From Streptomyces asiaticus (GTDB taxonomy: Bacteria; Actinomycetota; Actinomycetes; Streptomycetales; Streptomycetaceae): a stretch of DNA of 64,000 nucleotides. Shown here in pieces: positions 1-8,434 of the stretch. Within the stretch, counting starts at the first letter, position 1, and each line of letters opens with the position of its first letter. The DNA lies in NCBI RefSeq assembly GCF_018138715.1, contig NZ_JAGSHX010000006.1:868001-932000 (forward strand). The letters run 5' to 3'. Below the pieces are notes generated by a model. It saw nothing but the letters and a program-made list of their open reading frames with translations. It was not told where the DNA came from and did no database searches. A program made the position numbers and the translations under genes.

Positions 1-2
1 CG

Positions 3-500
3 CGCAGTTGGGACACCCTCGGGGCCTTCGTGCGTTCCCAGGCGCTGGTCGGCCTGCTCGACGCCATCCTCATCGGGCTCGGACTGTGGGCTCTGGGAGT
101 ACCGCTGGTGCTGCCGCTGGCGGTCCTGACCTTCATCTCCGCGTTCATTCCCGTCGTGGGGGCCTTGTTCGCGGGTGTGGTCGCGGTGCTCATCGCGCTG
201 GTGTTCAACGGTCCGACGGACGCGCTGATCGCCCTGGCGATCATCGTGGTGGTGCAGCAGCTCGAGGGCAATGTGTTCCAGCCCATGATCCAGAGCCGCG
301 GCCTCGGCCTGCACGCGGCGGTCGTCCTGCTGGCGGTGACACTGGGCAGCAGCCTGGCCGGGATCGTGGGCAGTCTGCTGGCCGTACCGGTGGCCGCGCT
401 GATCGCGGTGGCCTGGAACTACGTGCGCGAACAGCTCAGCCACCCGCCACAGGAGCCGGAGAGCGACGAGCAGCCCGCGGGTGGCGCCGTCGTGTCGTAA
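3..500 (+). CDS. AI-2E family transporter, C-terminal part (5' end outside window)
   Basis: The reading frame is open from the first bases of the window, so the start lies upstream; the visible 165 residues are the C-terminal half of an AI-2E/DUF20-type permease (family length about 350-400). Seen: several hydrophobic helices, the family-typical stretch around 'FIPVVGALFAGV' and 'EGNVFQPMIQSRGLGLHA', then a charged Pro/Glu-rich cytoplasmic tail. The family contains proposed exporters of AI-2 and other small solutes; the substrate here is unknown. A GTG near base 30 is an internal Val, not the start. Confidence 0.85.
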   Translation, partial: RSWDTLGAFVRSQALVGLLDAILIGLGLWALGVPLVLPLAVLTFISAFIPVVGALFAGVVAVLIALVFNGPTDALIALAIIVVVQQLEGNVFQPMIQSRGLGLHAAVVLLAVTLGSSLAGIVGSLLAVPVAALIAVAWNYVREQLSHPPQEPESDEQPAGGAVVS

Positions 501-514
501 CCACTCGGCGTCGT

Positions 515-549
515 CCAGGACGCCGGGGGCGAGGCCCCCGGCGTCCTGG
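515..549. terminator. Bidirectional hairpin terminator
   Basis: A perfect 16-bp GC-rich stem (CCAGGACGCCGGGGGC and its complement) closes on a 3-base loop between two convergent genes. There is no U-tract, as is common in Streptomyces. It probably ends transcripts from both sides. Confidence 0.75.
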
Positions 550-558
550 GGCGGATCC

Positions 559-1128
559 TCACAGCGCTCCGAGCCAGGACTCCACTGTCATGACCCGCGC
601 GCCACGTGCGGGGAAGACCCGCTCCATGAAGAAGTCATGGACGTCCGCCTCGGCGTCCGCGCAGGCGTCGCTCAGGACGGTGGCCCGGTAGTCGCGGTCC
701 AGGGCGTCGTAGAGCGTTCCCGCGACCATCGCGCTGCTCGCCACGCCTGTCAGCGCGAGCGATTCGACATGGTGGGCGCGCAGCACCAGGTCGAGTTCCG
801 TTCCGGCGAACGCGCTGGTGCGGCGCTTGGTGATGACGACATCCTCCGGTCGCGGTGCCAGTTGCGGAATGATGTCCGTCTCCCCGGATCCCTCATGAAA
901 CAGGGAGCCGGCCTGGTGAAACGCCGTGAACAGGGTGTTGTTCTCGGAGACATCGGCTCCCGATACCCGCAGCTCCGTACGCACGAGGACGACGAGGAAG
1001 CCGTGCTCGCGAGCCGCGCGTACCAACTCCCGCATGGGAGGCACGGGCGCTCGGCTGAACGGATGGTTGGCGAGGATGCCCGTCTGCATATCACCGATGA
1101 TGAGTGCGGTGTCGGTGCGGCCGGTCAC
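559..1128 (-). CDS. Isochorismatase-fold hydrolase lacking the usual catalytic Cys
   Basis: A 189-residue protein of the isochorismatase/cysteine-hydrolase superfamily. Visible landmarks are the N-terminal Asp ('IIGDMQTG'), the Lys strand ('VITKRRTSAF') and the 'LTGVASSAMV' loop. In amidohydrolase members (PncA, N-carbamoylsarcosine amidase) the eighth residue of that loop is Cys; here it is Met, so a thiol-type amidase reaction is doubtful, while Cys-less members such as EntB/PhzD act on vinyl ethers. GTG start chosen because it overlaps the upstream permease stop (GTGA) and has GGAGAA in front. It is the last gene of the hydantoinase operon, where an N-carbamoyl amidase would be expected. 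Confidence 0.8.
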   Translation of the reverse strand: MTGRTDTALIIGDMQTGILANHPFSRAPVPPMRELVRAAREHGFLVVLVRTELRVSGADVSENNTLFTAFHQAGSLFHEGSGETDIIPQLAPRPEDVVITKRRTSAFAGTELDLVLRAHHVESLALTGVASSAMVAGTLYDALDRDYRATVLSDACADAEADVHDFFMERVFPARGARVMTVESWLGAL

Positions 1129-2489
1129 CCGATCTTCTCCGTGTCGTGGGGCTGGGGCAGTGGATCCCGGGCGGTTGACTGTTCCGCCTTTCGCCCGGCC
1201 GTCAGCAGGATCACCAATCCGGCGGCGAGCATCAGGGCGATGGCCAGGAGGGCGTAGGTGAAGTCGCCGGTCGCGTCCGCGATGGCGCCCGTCATATAGG
1301 GGCCGATGAAGCCGCTGACGTTGCTCACCGAGTTGATCAGCGCGATGCCCGAGGCCGCGGCGGCACCGGTCAGGCACAGCGGCGGCAGCCGCCAGAAGTG
1401 CGGCATGGCGGTGAAGACGCCGGAGACGCTGACGCAGAACGCCCCGATGAACAGGACGTCGTTGTGGGTGAAGGTGGCCAGCAGCAGGCCCACGACACCG
1501 AACGCCAGGGGTACGGCTGTGGAGAACACCACGGACCGGCGCGCCGCCACCTTGGCCCAGGCGAGCATGGCGACGATGGCGATGGCCGAGGGGATGCCGG
1601 CGAGCAGCACGCTGCCGACATCCGAGATGTTGGACGCGTTCCCGGTGAGCGTGGAGATCATCGTCGGCAGGAAGAACGCGATGGGGTACAGGCCGAAGAC
1701 GATGGCGAAGAAGGCGAAGGCCAGCATCCACACGCGTCCGCTGGAAAGCGCCTGACGCATCCCGGTGAGCGCGCCGTGTGCGTTCTGCTGGGCGGTTTCC
1801 AGGGTGAGTCGCTGCTGGATGGCGTCCTTCTCCTGGGGCGTCAGCCACTTCGCGTCGGCGGGGCGGTCCGGCAGCAGACCGTAGATCAGGGTTCCGGACA
1901 GGACGGTGAAGAGGCCCTCGGTGAAGAACAACGATCGCCACCCGGCGTACCCGGTGAGCTGTTCACCCCAGGACAGCATGGCCGCGGCGAGGGGCGATCC
2001 GATGATGCCGGACAGCGGAATCATGATGAAGAAGATCGACATGGCCCATGTCCGCTGTCTCCTGGGGAACCAGAAGGTCATGTACAGCAGGATTCCGGCG
2101 GCCAGCCCGGCCTCCGCGAAACCGAGCAGGATTCGCATGACGTAGAGCTGGGCAACGCTGTGCACGGCCGCGGTTCCCATGGTGACGAGGCCCCAGGAGA
2201 CCAGGATCCGGGTGATCCATTTCCGCGCTCCGAACCGGCGCAGCATCATGTTGCTGGGGATTTCCACGAGGATGTAGCCGATGAAGAACAGGCCGGAGGC
2301 CAGGCCCATCTGTCCGGCGGTGATGCCGAGGCTCTTGTTGAGCGACTGTGCCACGTAGCCGAGATTGGCACGGTCGATGTAGCTCATCACGTAGGCGAGG
2401 CCGATGAGCGGGATGATGCGGATGCCTACTTTGCGCCATACACGACGCATGTCATCGTCTGTCATTGTCAGGGCGGTGACCTCGGCCAT
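1125..2489 (-). CDS. MFS permease, ACS (anion:cation symporter) type
   Basis: 454 residues with about 12 membrane helices. The N-terminus ('GLAYVMSYIDRANLGYV') and 'IPSNMMLRRFGARKW' loop are typical of the ACS branch of MFS, which imports carboxylates such as phthalate, hydroxyphenylacetate, glucarate or tartrate with protons. ATG start follows GAGAGGA at proper spacing; an upstream in-frame extension is low-complexity and unlikely to be translated. It sits between hydantoinase B (116 bp upstream) and the isochorismatase-fold gene (4-bp overlap) and probably imports the operon's substrate. Confidence 0.88.
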   Translation of the reverse strand: MAEVTALTMTDDDMRRVWRKVGIRIIPLIGLAYVMSYIDRANLGYVAQSLNKSLGITAGQMGLASGLFFIGYILVEIPSNMMLRRFGARKWITRILVSWGLVTMGTAAVHSVAQLYVMRILLGFAEAGLAAGILLYMTFWFPRRQRTWAMSIFFIMIPLSGIIGSPLAAAMLSWGEQLTGYAGWRSLFFTEGLFTVLSGTLIYGLLPDRPADAKWLTPQEKDAIQQRLTLETAQQNAHGALTGMRQALSSGRVWMLAFAFFAIVFGLYPIAFFLPTMISTLTGNASNISDVGSVLLAGIPSAIAIVAMLAWAKVAARRSVVFSTAVPLAFGVVGLLLATFTHNDVLFIGAFCVSVSGVFTAMPHFWRLPPLCLTGAAAASGIALINSVSNVSGFIGPYMTGAIADATGDFTYALLAIALMLAAGLVILLTAGRKAEQSTARDPLPQPHDTEKIG

Positions 2490-2523
2490 GACGGGGTCCT
2501 CTCGGTGAGCGGGGTCCGAGGAT

Positions 2524-2604
2524 GGTGAGGTGGGGGGTGGATGGTGAGTCGGGGGCGGGGACGGTGAGTGGGGGACGGGACCGTGAGTTGGGGCGGGGAC
2601 GGGG
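2524..2604. repeat. G-rich imperfect tandem repeat between hyuB and the MFS gene
   Basis: Three imperfect 19-20 bp units beginning GTGAGT at 2544, 2564 and 2583, preceded by a weaker unit at about 2524. The gap between hydantoinase B and the permease is almost wholly made of it. On the coding (minus) strand it is C-rich. Confidence 0.7.
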
Positions 2605-4338
2605 CTAGCGGCGCCCGGCGGCGCGCCGTCGCCGTGTCGCTGCCGTGTCGACCGCGCCGTCCGGAGTGACGACGACTCCGTAGTCGCGGATCGCGCCGGA
2701 GGCGGTGACCTTCCCGTCCAGTACGTCTTGCAGGACACGGTCGGGATCCCGGGTGAAGGGGTCCCCGTGGCCGCCTCCGCCGGCGGTGACGTGCCGGTGG
2801 CGTTCGCCGGCGGCGAGGAGCTGGACGACCTTGGCGGGGAGTATCTGCTCCAGTGGGGTGCCGGGGTTGAGGATGTTGGACGACGGCGTGCCCTGGGCTC
2901 CCCCGTCGAGGCCGTAGGGCAGGTGGGTGCGCCGGTCGGAGCGGATCTGCACGGACACCGTGGGAGCGAGCACCGTCATGTCGCGGAAGGTCGACAGGCC
3001 GCCGCGCCACCGGCCGGGGCCGCCGGTGTCGGGCAGGTAGCCGTAGCCGTCGATGCGCACATGGCCGGACTGCTCGAGTTCCTCCACCGGTACATTGGCC
3101 AGGTTGGCGCCGAGCGGGCTGACGCCGTCCACACCGTCGCGATCGGGACGGGCTCCCCAGGCCCCGCACAGGATGTCCCACAGGACGTTGGTGGTTCCGT
3201 TCTCCCCGGTGATGCCGATGGCCACGGAGTCCGGGCCGCCGTCGCCCGCGGCCGGGACCCGGTCGGGGAAGACGGGGGCCAGCGCGCCGAGGACGGTGTC
3301 GATGATGCGGTAGGCGACCAGGCCGCGGGCGCCACGGGCCGAGGGCCTTCGGCCGTTGAGGATGGAGGCCGGGGGAATCGTGAAGGTGAGGGGCCGGTAG
3401 AAGCCGCTGTTGGCCGGGATGTCGGATCCCAGGGCGCCCTGGATGGCCGCGTAGGAGGCGGACCGGGTGAAGGACGCGGTGGCGTTGAGGGCCGAGGCGA
3501 CCTGGGGGGAGGACCCGGTGAAGTCCACGTGCAGGGTGTCCCCGGTGATGGTGACGGTGACGCGAAAGGGGATGGGCGGCGAACCCATGCCGTCGTCGTC
3601 GATGAAGTCCTCGAACGCGTAGGCACCGTCGGGTGCCTCGGCGAGCGCCGCGCGCAGCAGGGTCTCGGAGTAGGCGAGGAGTTCCTCGTTCAGTGCGGCC
3701 AGCCCGTCGGTGCCATGGCGTTCGGCCAGTGCCCTCAGCCCCTCCCCGCCCGCGTGACACGCGGCGAGCTGTGCTTCCAGATCGCCACGGAGCAGCTCCG
3801 GCTCACGTACGTTGCGGAGGATGAGCGCGAGGAAGGTCTCGTTGAGCGTGCCCGCGTCGTACAGCCGGGACGGCGGTATCTGCACGCCTTCCGCGAAGAT
3901 GCTGGTGGACTGCACCGCCATGGATCCCGCGGCCCAGCCTCCCACGTCCACGTGGTTGACGACGGTGACCGAGTAGCCGAGCAGCTGCTGCCCGGAGGTG
4001 AACACCGGGGCGATCGCGAAGATGTCGGGCAGGTGCATACCGCCCAGGTCGGGATCGTTGAGCAGGTAGACGTCGCCCGGGCGGACGGAGTCGCCGAAGG
4101 CCGTGAGCACGGCGCTCATGGCTTCGGGAATGGAGCCGAGGTGCACCGGACAGGTGTTGGCCTGTGCGATCACCCGTCCCGAGGCATCGCACAGCGCGGC
4201 CGAGAAGTCCATGCTGGAGGCGACGATCTGGGAGTGCGCGGTACGCAGAATGGTGATCGCCATTTCGTCCGCGAGTCCGGTCACCGCGTTCCGGTAGACC
4301 TCGAACGTGGCGGCGTCGCTGATCGGGCGCGGGCTCAT
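2605..4338 (-). CDS. hyuB: Hydantoinase B / 5-oxoprolinase beta-type subunit
   Basis: 577 residues of the HyuB family, close to the usual 520-600. The N-terminus ('DAATFEVYRNAVTGLADEMA', 'SGRVIAQANTCPVHLGSIPEA', 'DVYLLNDPDLGGMHLPD') is typical. Together with HyuA it forms an ATP-dependent amidohydrolase; family members act on N-methylhydantoin, 5-oxoproline or carboxylate/acetophenone-type substrates, so the substrate cannot be read off. ATG overlaps the hyuA stop by 4 bp, which suggests translational coupling and 1:1 subunit supply. The tail is Arg-rich. Confidence 0.92.
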   Translation of the reverse strand: MSPRPISDAATFEVYRNAVTGLADEMAITILRTAHSQIVASSMDFSAALCDASGRVIAQANTCPVHLGSIPEAMSAVLTAFGDSVRPGDVYLLNDPDLGGMHLPDIFAIAPVFTSGQQLLGYSVTVVNHVDVGGWAAGSMAVQSTSIFAEGVQIPPSRLYDAGTLNETFLALILRNVREPELLRGDLEAQLAACHAGGEGLRALAERHGTDGLAALNEELLAYSETLLRAALAEAPDGAYAFEDFIDDDGMGSPPIPFRVTVTITGDTLHVDFTGSSPQVASALNATASFTRSASYAAIQGALGSDIPANSGFYRPLTFTIPPASILNGRRPSARGARGLVAYRIIDTVLGALAPVFPDRVPAAGDGGPDSVAIGITGENGTTNVLWDILCGAWGARPDRDGVDGVSPLGANLANVPVEELEQSGHVRIDGYGYLPDTGGPGRWRGGLSTFRDMTVLAPTVSVQIRSDRRTHLPYGLDGGAQGTPSSNILNPGTPLEQILPAKVVQLLAAGERHRHVTAGGGGHGDPFTRDPDRVLQDVLDGKVTASGAIRDYGVVVTPDGAVDTAATRRRRAAGRR

Positions 4339-6497
4339 GAGGCTGCCTCCGGGGCTGCGGTCGTCCAGCTGATGACGATGTTGTTGAAGCGGTCGCGGTG
4401 GGCGGTGGCCGCCGGCGGTACGAGGGTGGTGGAGTCCATGTCCTCGATGACGAGGGGGCCTTGCCGGGGCTCCGGCGACAGTGCGGCGCGGGGGATGACC
4501 GGCGTCGGCTCGGTCCGGTCGAACCGGCACTCCCGGGTCGTTTCGGCCCGGGGCGCCGAAGTCGTTTCGGCCCGGGGCGCCGAAGTCGTTCCGGCACGGG
4601 GCGCCGACGGCGGCAGGCTCAGGAGCCGCTCGACGCCGACGGGGTTGCGCACCCGCCCGCGGACGCGGAGGTTGACGATCTCCACGAGCTCGTCGGTACC
4701 GGCGCGGCCGTAGGTGCGGTGGTGCTCGGCGTGGAACCGCTGCCGTACGGAGGCCATCAGGCCGGAGTCCAGCGTCCCGTCGGGGACGGTGACGGACAGC
4801 TCGAACCGCTGACCGCGGTAGCGCATGTCGAAGACCCGCTGTACCTCGGTGTGTGCCGAGGGGGCGGTCTCCCGCAGGGCCTCGGTGACTTCCTTGGCCA
4901 TGCGGTCGAACTCCGCGCCGAGCAGGTCGAGCGCGTCGAGGTCCGTCCGGTGGGGCACCACCGCCTGCCGTTCGGTGTCGGCGACGAGGAGCCCCAGACT
5001 GCTGAACAGCCCGGTGTGCACGGGGACGATGACGGTGTCGATGCCGAGCTCCCGGGCGATGGCCGCGCCGTAGAGGGGCCCGGCACCGCCGAAGGCCACC
5101 ATGACCGCCTCCCGCGGATCGCGGCCGCGTTCGCTGGTGACGGCCTTGACGGCCTTGGTCATGCTGGACACGGCGACCTCGTAGGCCCCGCGCGCGGCCG
5201 CCGGGATGTCGACGCCGAGGTCCTGGGCCACCGGGGCGATGGCCCGCCGGGCAAGGTCCGGCTCGATGGCCACGCGTCCGCCGGCCAGGGCCCTCGGGCT
5301 GAGGTAGCCCAGGACCACATTGGCATCGGTCAGCGTGGGGCTGGTCCCTCCATTGCCGTAGCATGCGGGACCGGGCCGGGAGCCGGCGCTCTCCGGTCCG
5401 ACCCGCAGGGATCCGGCGACGTCGGTGGAGATGACGCTGCCCCCGCCCGCACCCACTTCGGCGATGTCGATGGAGGGCACGCGCAGCGCGTATCCCGCCC
5501 CCTTGCCCATGCCTCGGGTGATGTTCATGCCCCCGCCGACCTCGTAGTCACCGGCGACGAACGGCTCGCCGTGCTCGATGAGGGATGCCTTGGCCGTGGT
5601 GCCGCCCATGTCGAAGGCGACCACCGAGTCGAGGCCCATGAGCTGGGAGAGTTTCCGTACGGCGATGACGCCGGCGGCGGGTCCCGACTCGATGATCTGT
5701 ACCGGGCGCCCCACCACCGAGGGTGCGTCGAGGAGCCCACCGCTGGACTGCATGATCATCAAGGGCGCGGAGACGCCCGCCTCCCGCAGCCCCTCGCCGA
5801 GCGCCGTGACATAGTCATGGACCTGGGGCCCCACATAGCTGTTGACGACCGCGGTACTGGTGCGCTCGTACTCCTGCATCTGCGGCGTGATGTCGACGGA
5901 GGCGGTCACATAGGTGCCGGGCAGGAGGGCCCGCAGTTCGGCGGCGACTCGGCGCTCCTCCTCGGGACGGACATAGGAGTTGATCAGACACACCGCCACC
6001 GCCTCGATGCCCGCGGCCCGGATCTCGTCTGCCACCCGCGCCAGTTCGGCGGAGTCCGCCGGGGGCTCGAGGTGGCCGTCGGCGGTGATGCGCTGGTCGA
6101 TCTCGTAGCGGTGGCGCCGGGGAACGAGCGGGGTCGGCCGCTGCCAGGAGAGGTCGTACAGCAGGGGACGGCGCAGGCGCCCGAGTTCCAGCACGTCCCG
6201 GAATCCCCGCGTGGTGACCAGGGCGGTATGTGCTCCCCGCATCTCCAAAATGGCGTTGGTGGCCACCGTGGTGGCGTGCAGCATCGCCGTGACCTGGTGC
6301 GGAAGCGCGTCCGCCGCGGAGAGCGCGGCCCGGGTTCCGCCGAGGACGCCGCTGCCGAAGTCCGGCGGTGTGGAGAGGACCTTCACGGGGACGACCCGGC
6401 CATCCGGGCCCAGGGCGATGACATCGGTGAAGGTCCCGCCGATGTCGGCGGCGACGCGCCAGCTTCCGTCGCGATCGGTCACAGCGGGTCCTGACAT
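4335..6497 (-). CDS. hyuA: Hydantoinase A / 5-oxoprolinase alpha-type subunit (ATP-binding)
   Basis: 720 residues. The N-terminal hydantoinase/oxoprolinase domain carries the ATP-fold motif 'AADIGGTFTDV' (about residues 16-26), followed by 'ESGPAAGV' and 'FDMGGTTAK' in the central ATPase-like domain. Near residue 635 a linker of three 8-residue repeats (SAPRAETT type) is inserted before the last subdomain, encoded by a 24-bp tandem repeat. ATG preceded by AAGGAG. First gene of the operon hyuA-hyuB-MFS-isochorismatase fold; the 165-bp upstream region holds three AGATCT palindromes, a candidate operator for the GntR regulator nearby. Confidence 0.93.
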   Translation of the reverse strand: MSGPAVTDRDGSWRVAADIGGTFTDVIALGPDGRVVPVKVLSTPPDFGSGVLGGTRAALSAADALPHQVTAMLHATTVATNAILEMRGAHTALVTTRGFRDVLELGRLRRPLLYDLSWQRPTPLVPRRHRYEIDQRITADGHLEPPADSAELARVADEIRAAGIEAVAVCLINSYVRPEEERRVAAELRALLPGTYVTASVDITPQMQEYERTSTAVVNSYVGPQVHDYVTALGEGLREAGVSAPLMIMQSSGGLLDAPSVVGRPVQIIESGPAAGVIAVRKLSQLMGLDSVVAFDMGGTTAKASLIEHGEPFVAGDYEVGGGMNITRGMGKGAGYALRVPSIDIAEVGAGGGSVISTDVAGSLRVGPESAGSRPGPACYGNGGTSPTLTDANVVLGYLSPRALAGGRVAIEPDLARRAIAPVAQDLGVDIPAAARGAYEVAVSSMTKAVKAVTSERGRDPREAVMVAFGGAGPLYGAAIARELGIDTVIVPVHTGLFSSLGLLVADTERQAVVPHRTDLDALDLLGAEFDRMAKEVTEALRETAPSAHTEVQRVFDMRYRGQRFELSVTVPDGTLDSGLMASVRQRFHAEHHRTYGRAGTDELVEIVNLRVRGRVRNPVGVERLLSLPPSAPRAGTTSAPRAETTSAPRAETTRECRFDRTEPTPVIPRAALSPEPRQGPLVIEDMDSTTLVPPAATAHRDRFNNIVISWTTAAPEAAS
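4537..4608. repeat. Three 24-bp in-frame tandem repeats inside hyuA
   Basis: Units at 4537-4560 and 4561-4584 are identical; 4585-4608 differs at three positions. Each encodes eight residues, giving an SAPRAETT-type repeat in the HyuA linker. The length keeps the frame. Confidence 0.95.
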
Positions 6498-6572
6498 GTT
6501 CGGCTCCTTGAAAGGCGGCCCTGGAGGGGGCTCCCTCGCGCCACCCCTCCGGCAGTTGCGATGACCATAAGG

Positions 6573-6608
6573 CAGATCTGAGATCTCAGCAATGAATGAG
6601 TAAGATCT
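6573..6608. promoter_or_regulatory. Cluster of AGATCT palindromes upstream of hyuA
   Basis: AGATCT occurs at 6574-6579, 6581-6586 and 6603-6608, the first two forming CAGATCTGAGATCTCAG. The same core recurs upstream of the ATPase/aminotransferase pair and next to the GntR gene. Predicted binding site of the GntR/FCD regulator (inference). Confidence 0.55.
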
Positions 6609-6662
6609 CTTTGTTGTCCGTGCGACACCTCGCCGTACCGCGAGCGTCGACTCCCCTTCCCG

Positions 6663-7832
6663 CTACTCCGCGGCGGACAGCCGGGACGCCACGCCGCCCC
6701 CGCCCCCACTCCCCCGCCTCAACTCCCCGAGCCGCCGCCCCACTTCCTCGAGGTCGGCGGCGGACCCCCCGTACACCATGCGGACATGCGTATCCGGCCC
6801 CGCGAAGGCGTCCCCCGCGATGGCCGTCATGCCGTGGTCCAACAGCAGCCGCTCCAGCCGTCGCCCGCGGAATCCGAGCGGGGCGCAGTCGACGAAGACG
6901 AAAACGCCGGCGTCGGGGCGCACCGAAGCGAGGCCCGCGCTCTCCAGCCCGCCGCGGAGGATGTCACGCCTGGCCCGCATGGTGGCGAACTCTTGTTCGA
7001 TCCAGTGTTGCGGGCCGGTCATGACGGCATGGGCCGCGGCCTGGGCCACGTCGCCGACGTTGATGGCATCCCATTCGAAGGCATGGTGTATCGGCCTCAG
7101 CAGATGGGCGGGGGCGTGCACATAGCCGACCCGCCAGCTGGTGAAGGCGTAGTTCTTACTGAGACTGGTGACGGTGACCAGGTCCGGATGGTGATCGCGC
7201 AGCAGCATCTGCGGCACATAGCCGGGCCCGTCCCATACATAGCGCTCGTAGGACTCGTCGGAGAAGACGATCAGACCGTGGCGCGCGGCGATGTCCAGAA
7301 GCTGGCAAAGCCGCTCCCGGCTGGGCACATAACCGGTCGGATTGTTGGGGTTGCAGATCAGCAGTGCCCGGGTGGCCGGAGTGATCGCGGCCTCGACGGC
7401 CGCCGGGACATGGTCCCAGCCGCGGCCCTCGTCGGACGGTACGTACACCGGCCGGGCTCCCGCCAGGCGGATCATGCCGTCGAAGAAGTAGCTCGGAGCG
7501 GGGATCACGACGTCGTCGCCCGGCGACAGCAGAGCCCTCAGCGCCACGCTCATCCCGTGCTGGGCGCCGTGGGTGATCAGCAGTTCGCGCCCCGGGTCCA
7601 CGGCGAGCCCGTACGTGGCCTCCAGACGCGAAGCGATCGCCTGGCGGAGTTCTTCGGACCCGCGGCTGTTCCGGGGGAACACCTCACCGGCGGCGGTCCG
7701 CGCCGCCTCCACGACGTGTTCCGGCATGGGCAGCATCGGCACACCCCGGAAGGGGACCATGGCCACATGGTGCGGCGGCGCCGTCCGGGCACGGTCGGCG
7801 AGTTCGAGCGCCGGCAGACGTTCCAGCTTCAT
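6663..7832 (-). CDS. PLP-dependent class I/II aminotransferase
   Basis: 389 residues, fold type I. Seen: 'HGAQHGMSVALRALL' (cofactor phosphate region), 'NPNNPTG' (substrate carboxylate loop), 'SDESYERYVW' and the Schiff-base lysine in 'SLSKNYAFTSWRVGY'. C-terminal tail is Gly-rich low complexity. It should transfer the amino group of an amino acid or amine to a 2-oxo acid; the donor is not predictable. ATG has GAAGGGA upstream. It begins 12 bp after the RsbW-like ATPase gene, so the two are probably co-transcribed from the AGATCT-containing promoter region near 8.34 kb. Confidence 0.9.
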   Translation of the reverse strand: MKLERLPALELADRARTAPPHHVAMVPFRGVPMLPMPEHVVEAARTAAGEVFPRNSRGSEELRQAIASRLEATYGLAVDPGRELLITHGAQHGMSVALRALLSPGDDVVIPAPSYFFDGMIRLAGARPVYVPSDEGRGWDHVPAAVEAAITPATRALLICNPNNPTGYVPSRERLCQLLDIAARHGLIVFSDESYERYVWDGPGYVPQMLLRDHHPDLVTVTSLSKNYAFTSWRVGYVHAPAHLLRPIHHAFEWDAINVGDVAQAAAHAVMTGPQHWIEQEFATMRARRDILRGGLESAGLASVRPDAGVFVFVDCAPLGFRGRRLERLLLDHGMTAIAGDAFAGPDTHVRMVYGGSAADLEEVGRRLGELRRGSGGGGGVASRLSAAE

Positions 7833-7844
7833 CAGGGGTTCCCT

Positions 7845-8339
7845 TCACGGATCGTGGTGCGCCGGGAAGCCGGGCAGCCGGGCCCAGACGGTCTTGCCAT
7901 CGGGATGCCGTTCGGCCGTCAGACCCCCGCCGTATTCGGTGAGCAGTGCGTCGACGATCGCCGTTCCGCGGCCATGGGTGGCCTCCGGGGAGGCGGCCGT
8001 CGGCCTCGGAACGTCGCGCGAGTTGTCGCGGACACCGAGTTCCAGCGTTCCGTCGTCACCGAGCCTGAGAGTGACGACGATGCTCGGTGTGAACACACCG
8101 GCGTGGTTCACGGCGTTGGTGACCAGCTCCGAGGCGATGAGGCCGATGGTGTGGACCAGCTCGCCTCCCGCCGGGATTCCCCATTCGAGGAGGGTCTCCA
8201 CCAGGGCACTCCGGACCCCGGGCACATCAGCGGCGGAAGGCGGTAGCGAGAAAGTCCGGTCGGTCCGGCAGAGCGCTGTGGTGTTCATAGTGATCATCTC
8301 GATGTGGCGGCGGGCGGGAGTCTGGAATTCCACCCCCAT
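7845..8339 (-). CDS. RsbW-like ATP-binding protein (HATPase_c_2)
   Basis: 164 residues with a GHKL ATPase fold like the anti-sigma kinases RsbW/SpoIIAB: N-box 'ASELVTNAVNHAG' and a degenerate G-box 'THGRGTAIVDALL'. Streptomyces encodes dozens of such proteins, most of unknown partner. Start is uncertain: the ATG at 8339 directly abuts the AGATCT cluster, while internal ATGs at 8297 or 8288 fit the domain boundary; none has a strong ribosome-binding site. No anti-anti-sigma factor lies beside it. Confidence 0.82.
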   Translation of the reverse strand: MGVEFQTPARRHIEMITMNTTALCRTDRTFSLPPSAADVPGVRSALVETLLEWGIPAGGELVHTIGLIASELVTNAVNHAGVFTPSIVVTLRLGDDGTLELGVRDNSRDVPRPTAASPEATHGRGTAIVDALLTEYGGGLTAERHPDGKTVWARLPGFPAHHDP

Positions 8340-8342
8340 CTA

Positions 8343-8369
8343 AGATCTTAGATCTCTATACTGAGATCT
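8343..8369. promoter_or_regulatory. Three AGATCT palindromes in the ATPase/aminotransferase promoter
   Basis: AGATCT at 8343-8348, 8350-8355 and 8364-8369, set in AT-rich DNA (TAAGATCTTAGATCT then CTGAGATCTTA). It lies between the GntR gene (whose 3' end is at 8435) and the start of the ATPase gene. Predicted operator of the GntR protein (inference). Confidence 0.55.
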
Positions 8370-8434
8370 TACATCTGCTCGGAGAACCACTTCAACCCCC
8401 CGGGGAACGCGAAACCGAACCCGGCCCTCCGGGA

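Noticed and set aside
2728..6494. Long open frames on the plus strand opposite hyuA/hyuB
   Set aside because: In high-GC DNA the reverse strand of a gene is often open; the proteins are Gly/Arg/Val-rich with no domain and no ribosome-binding site.
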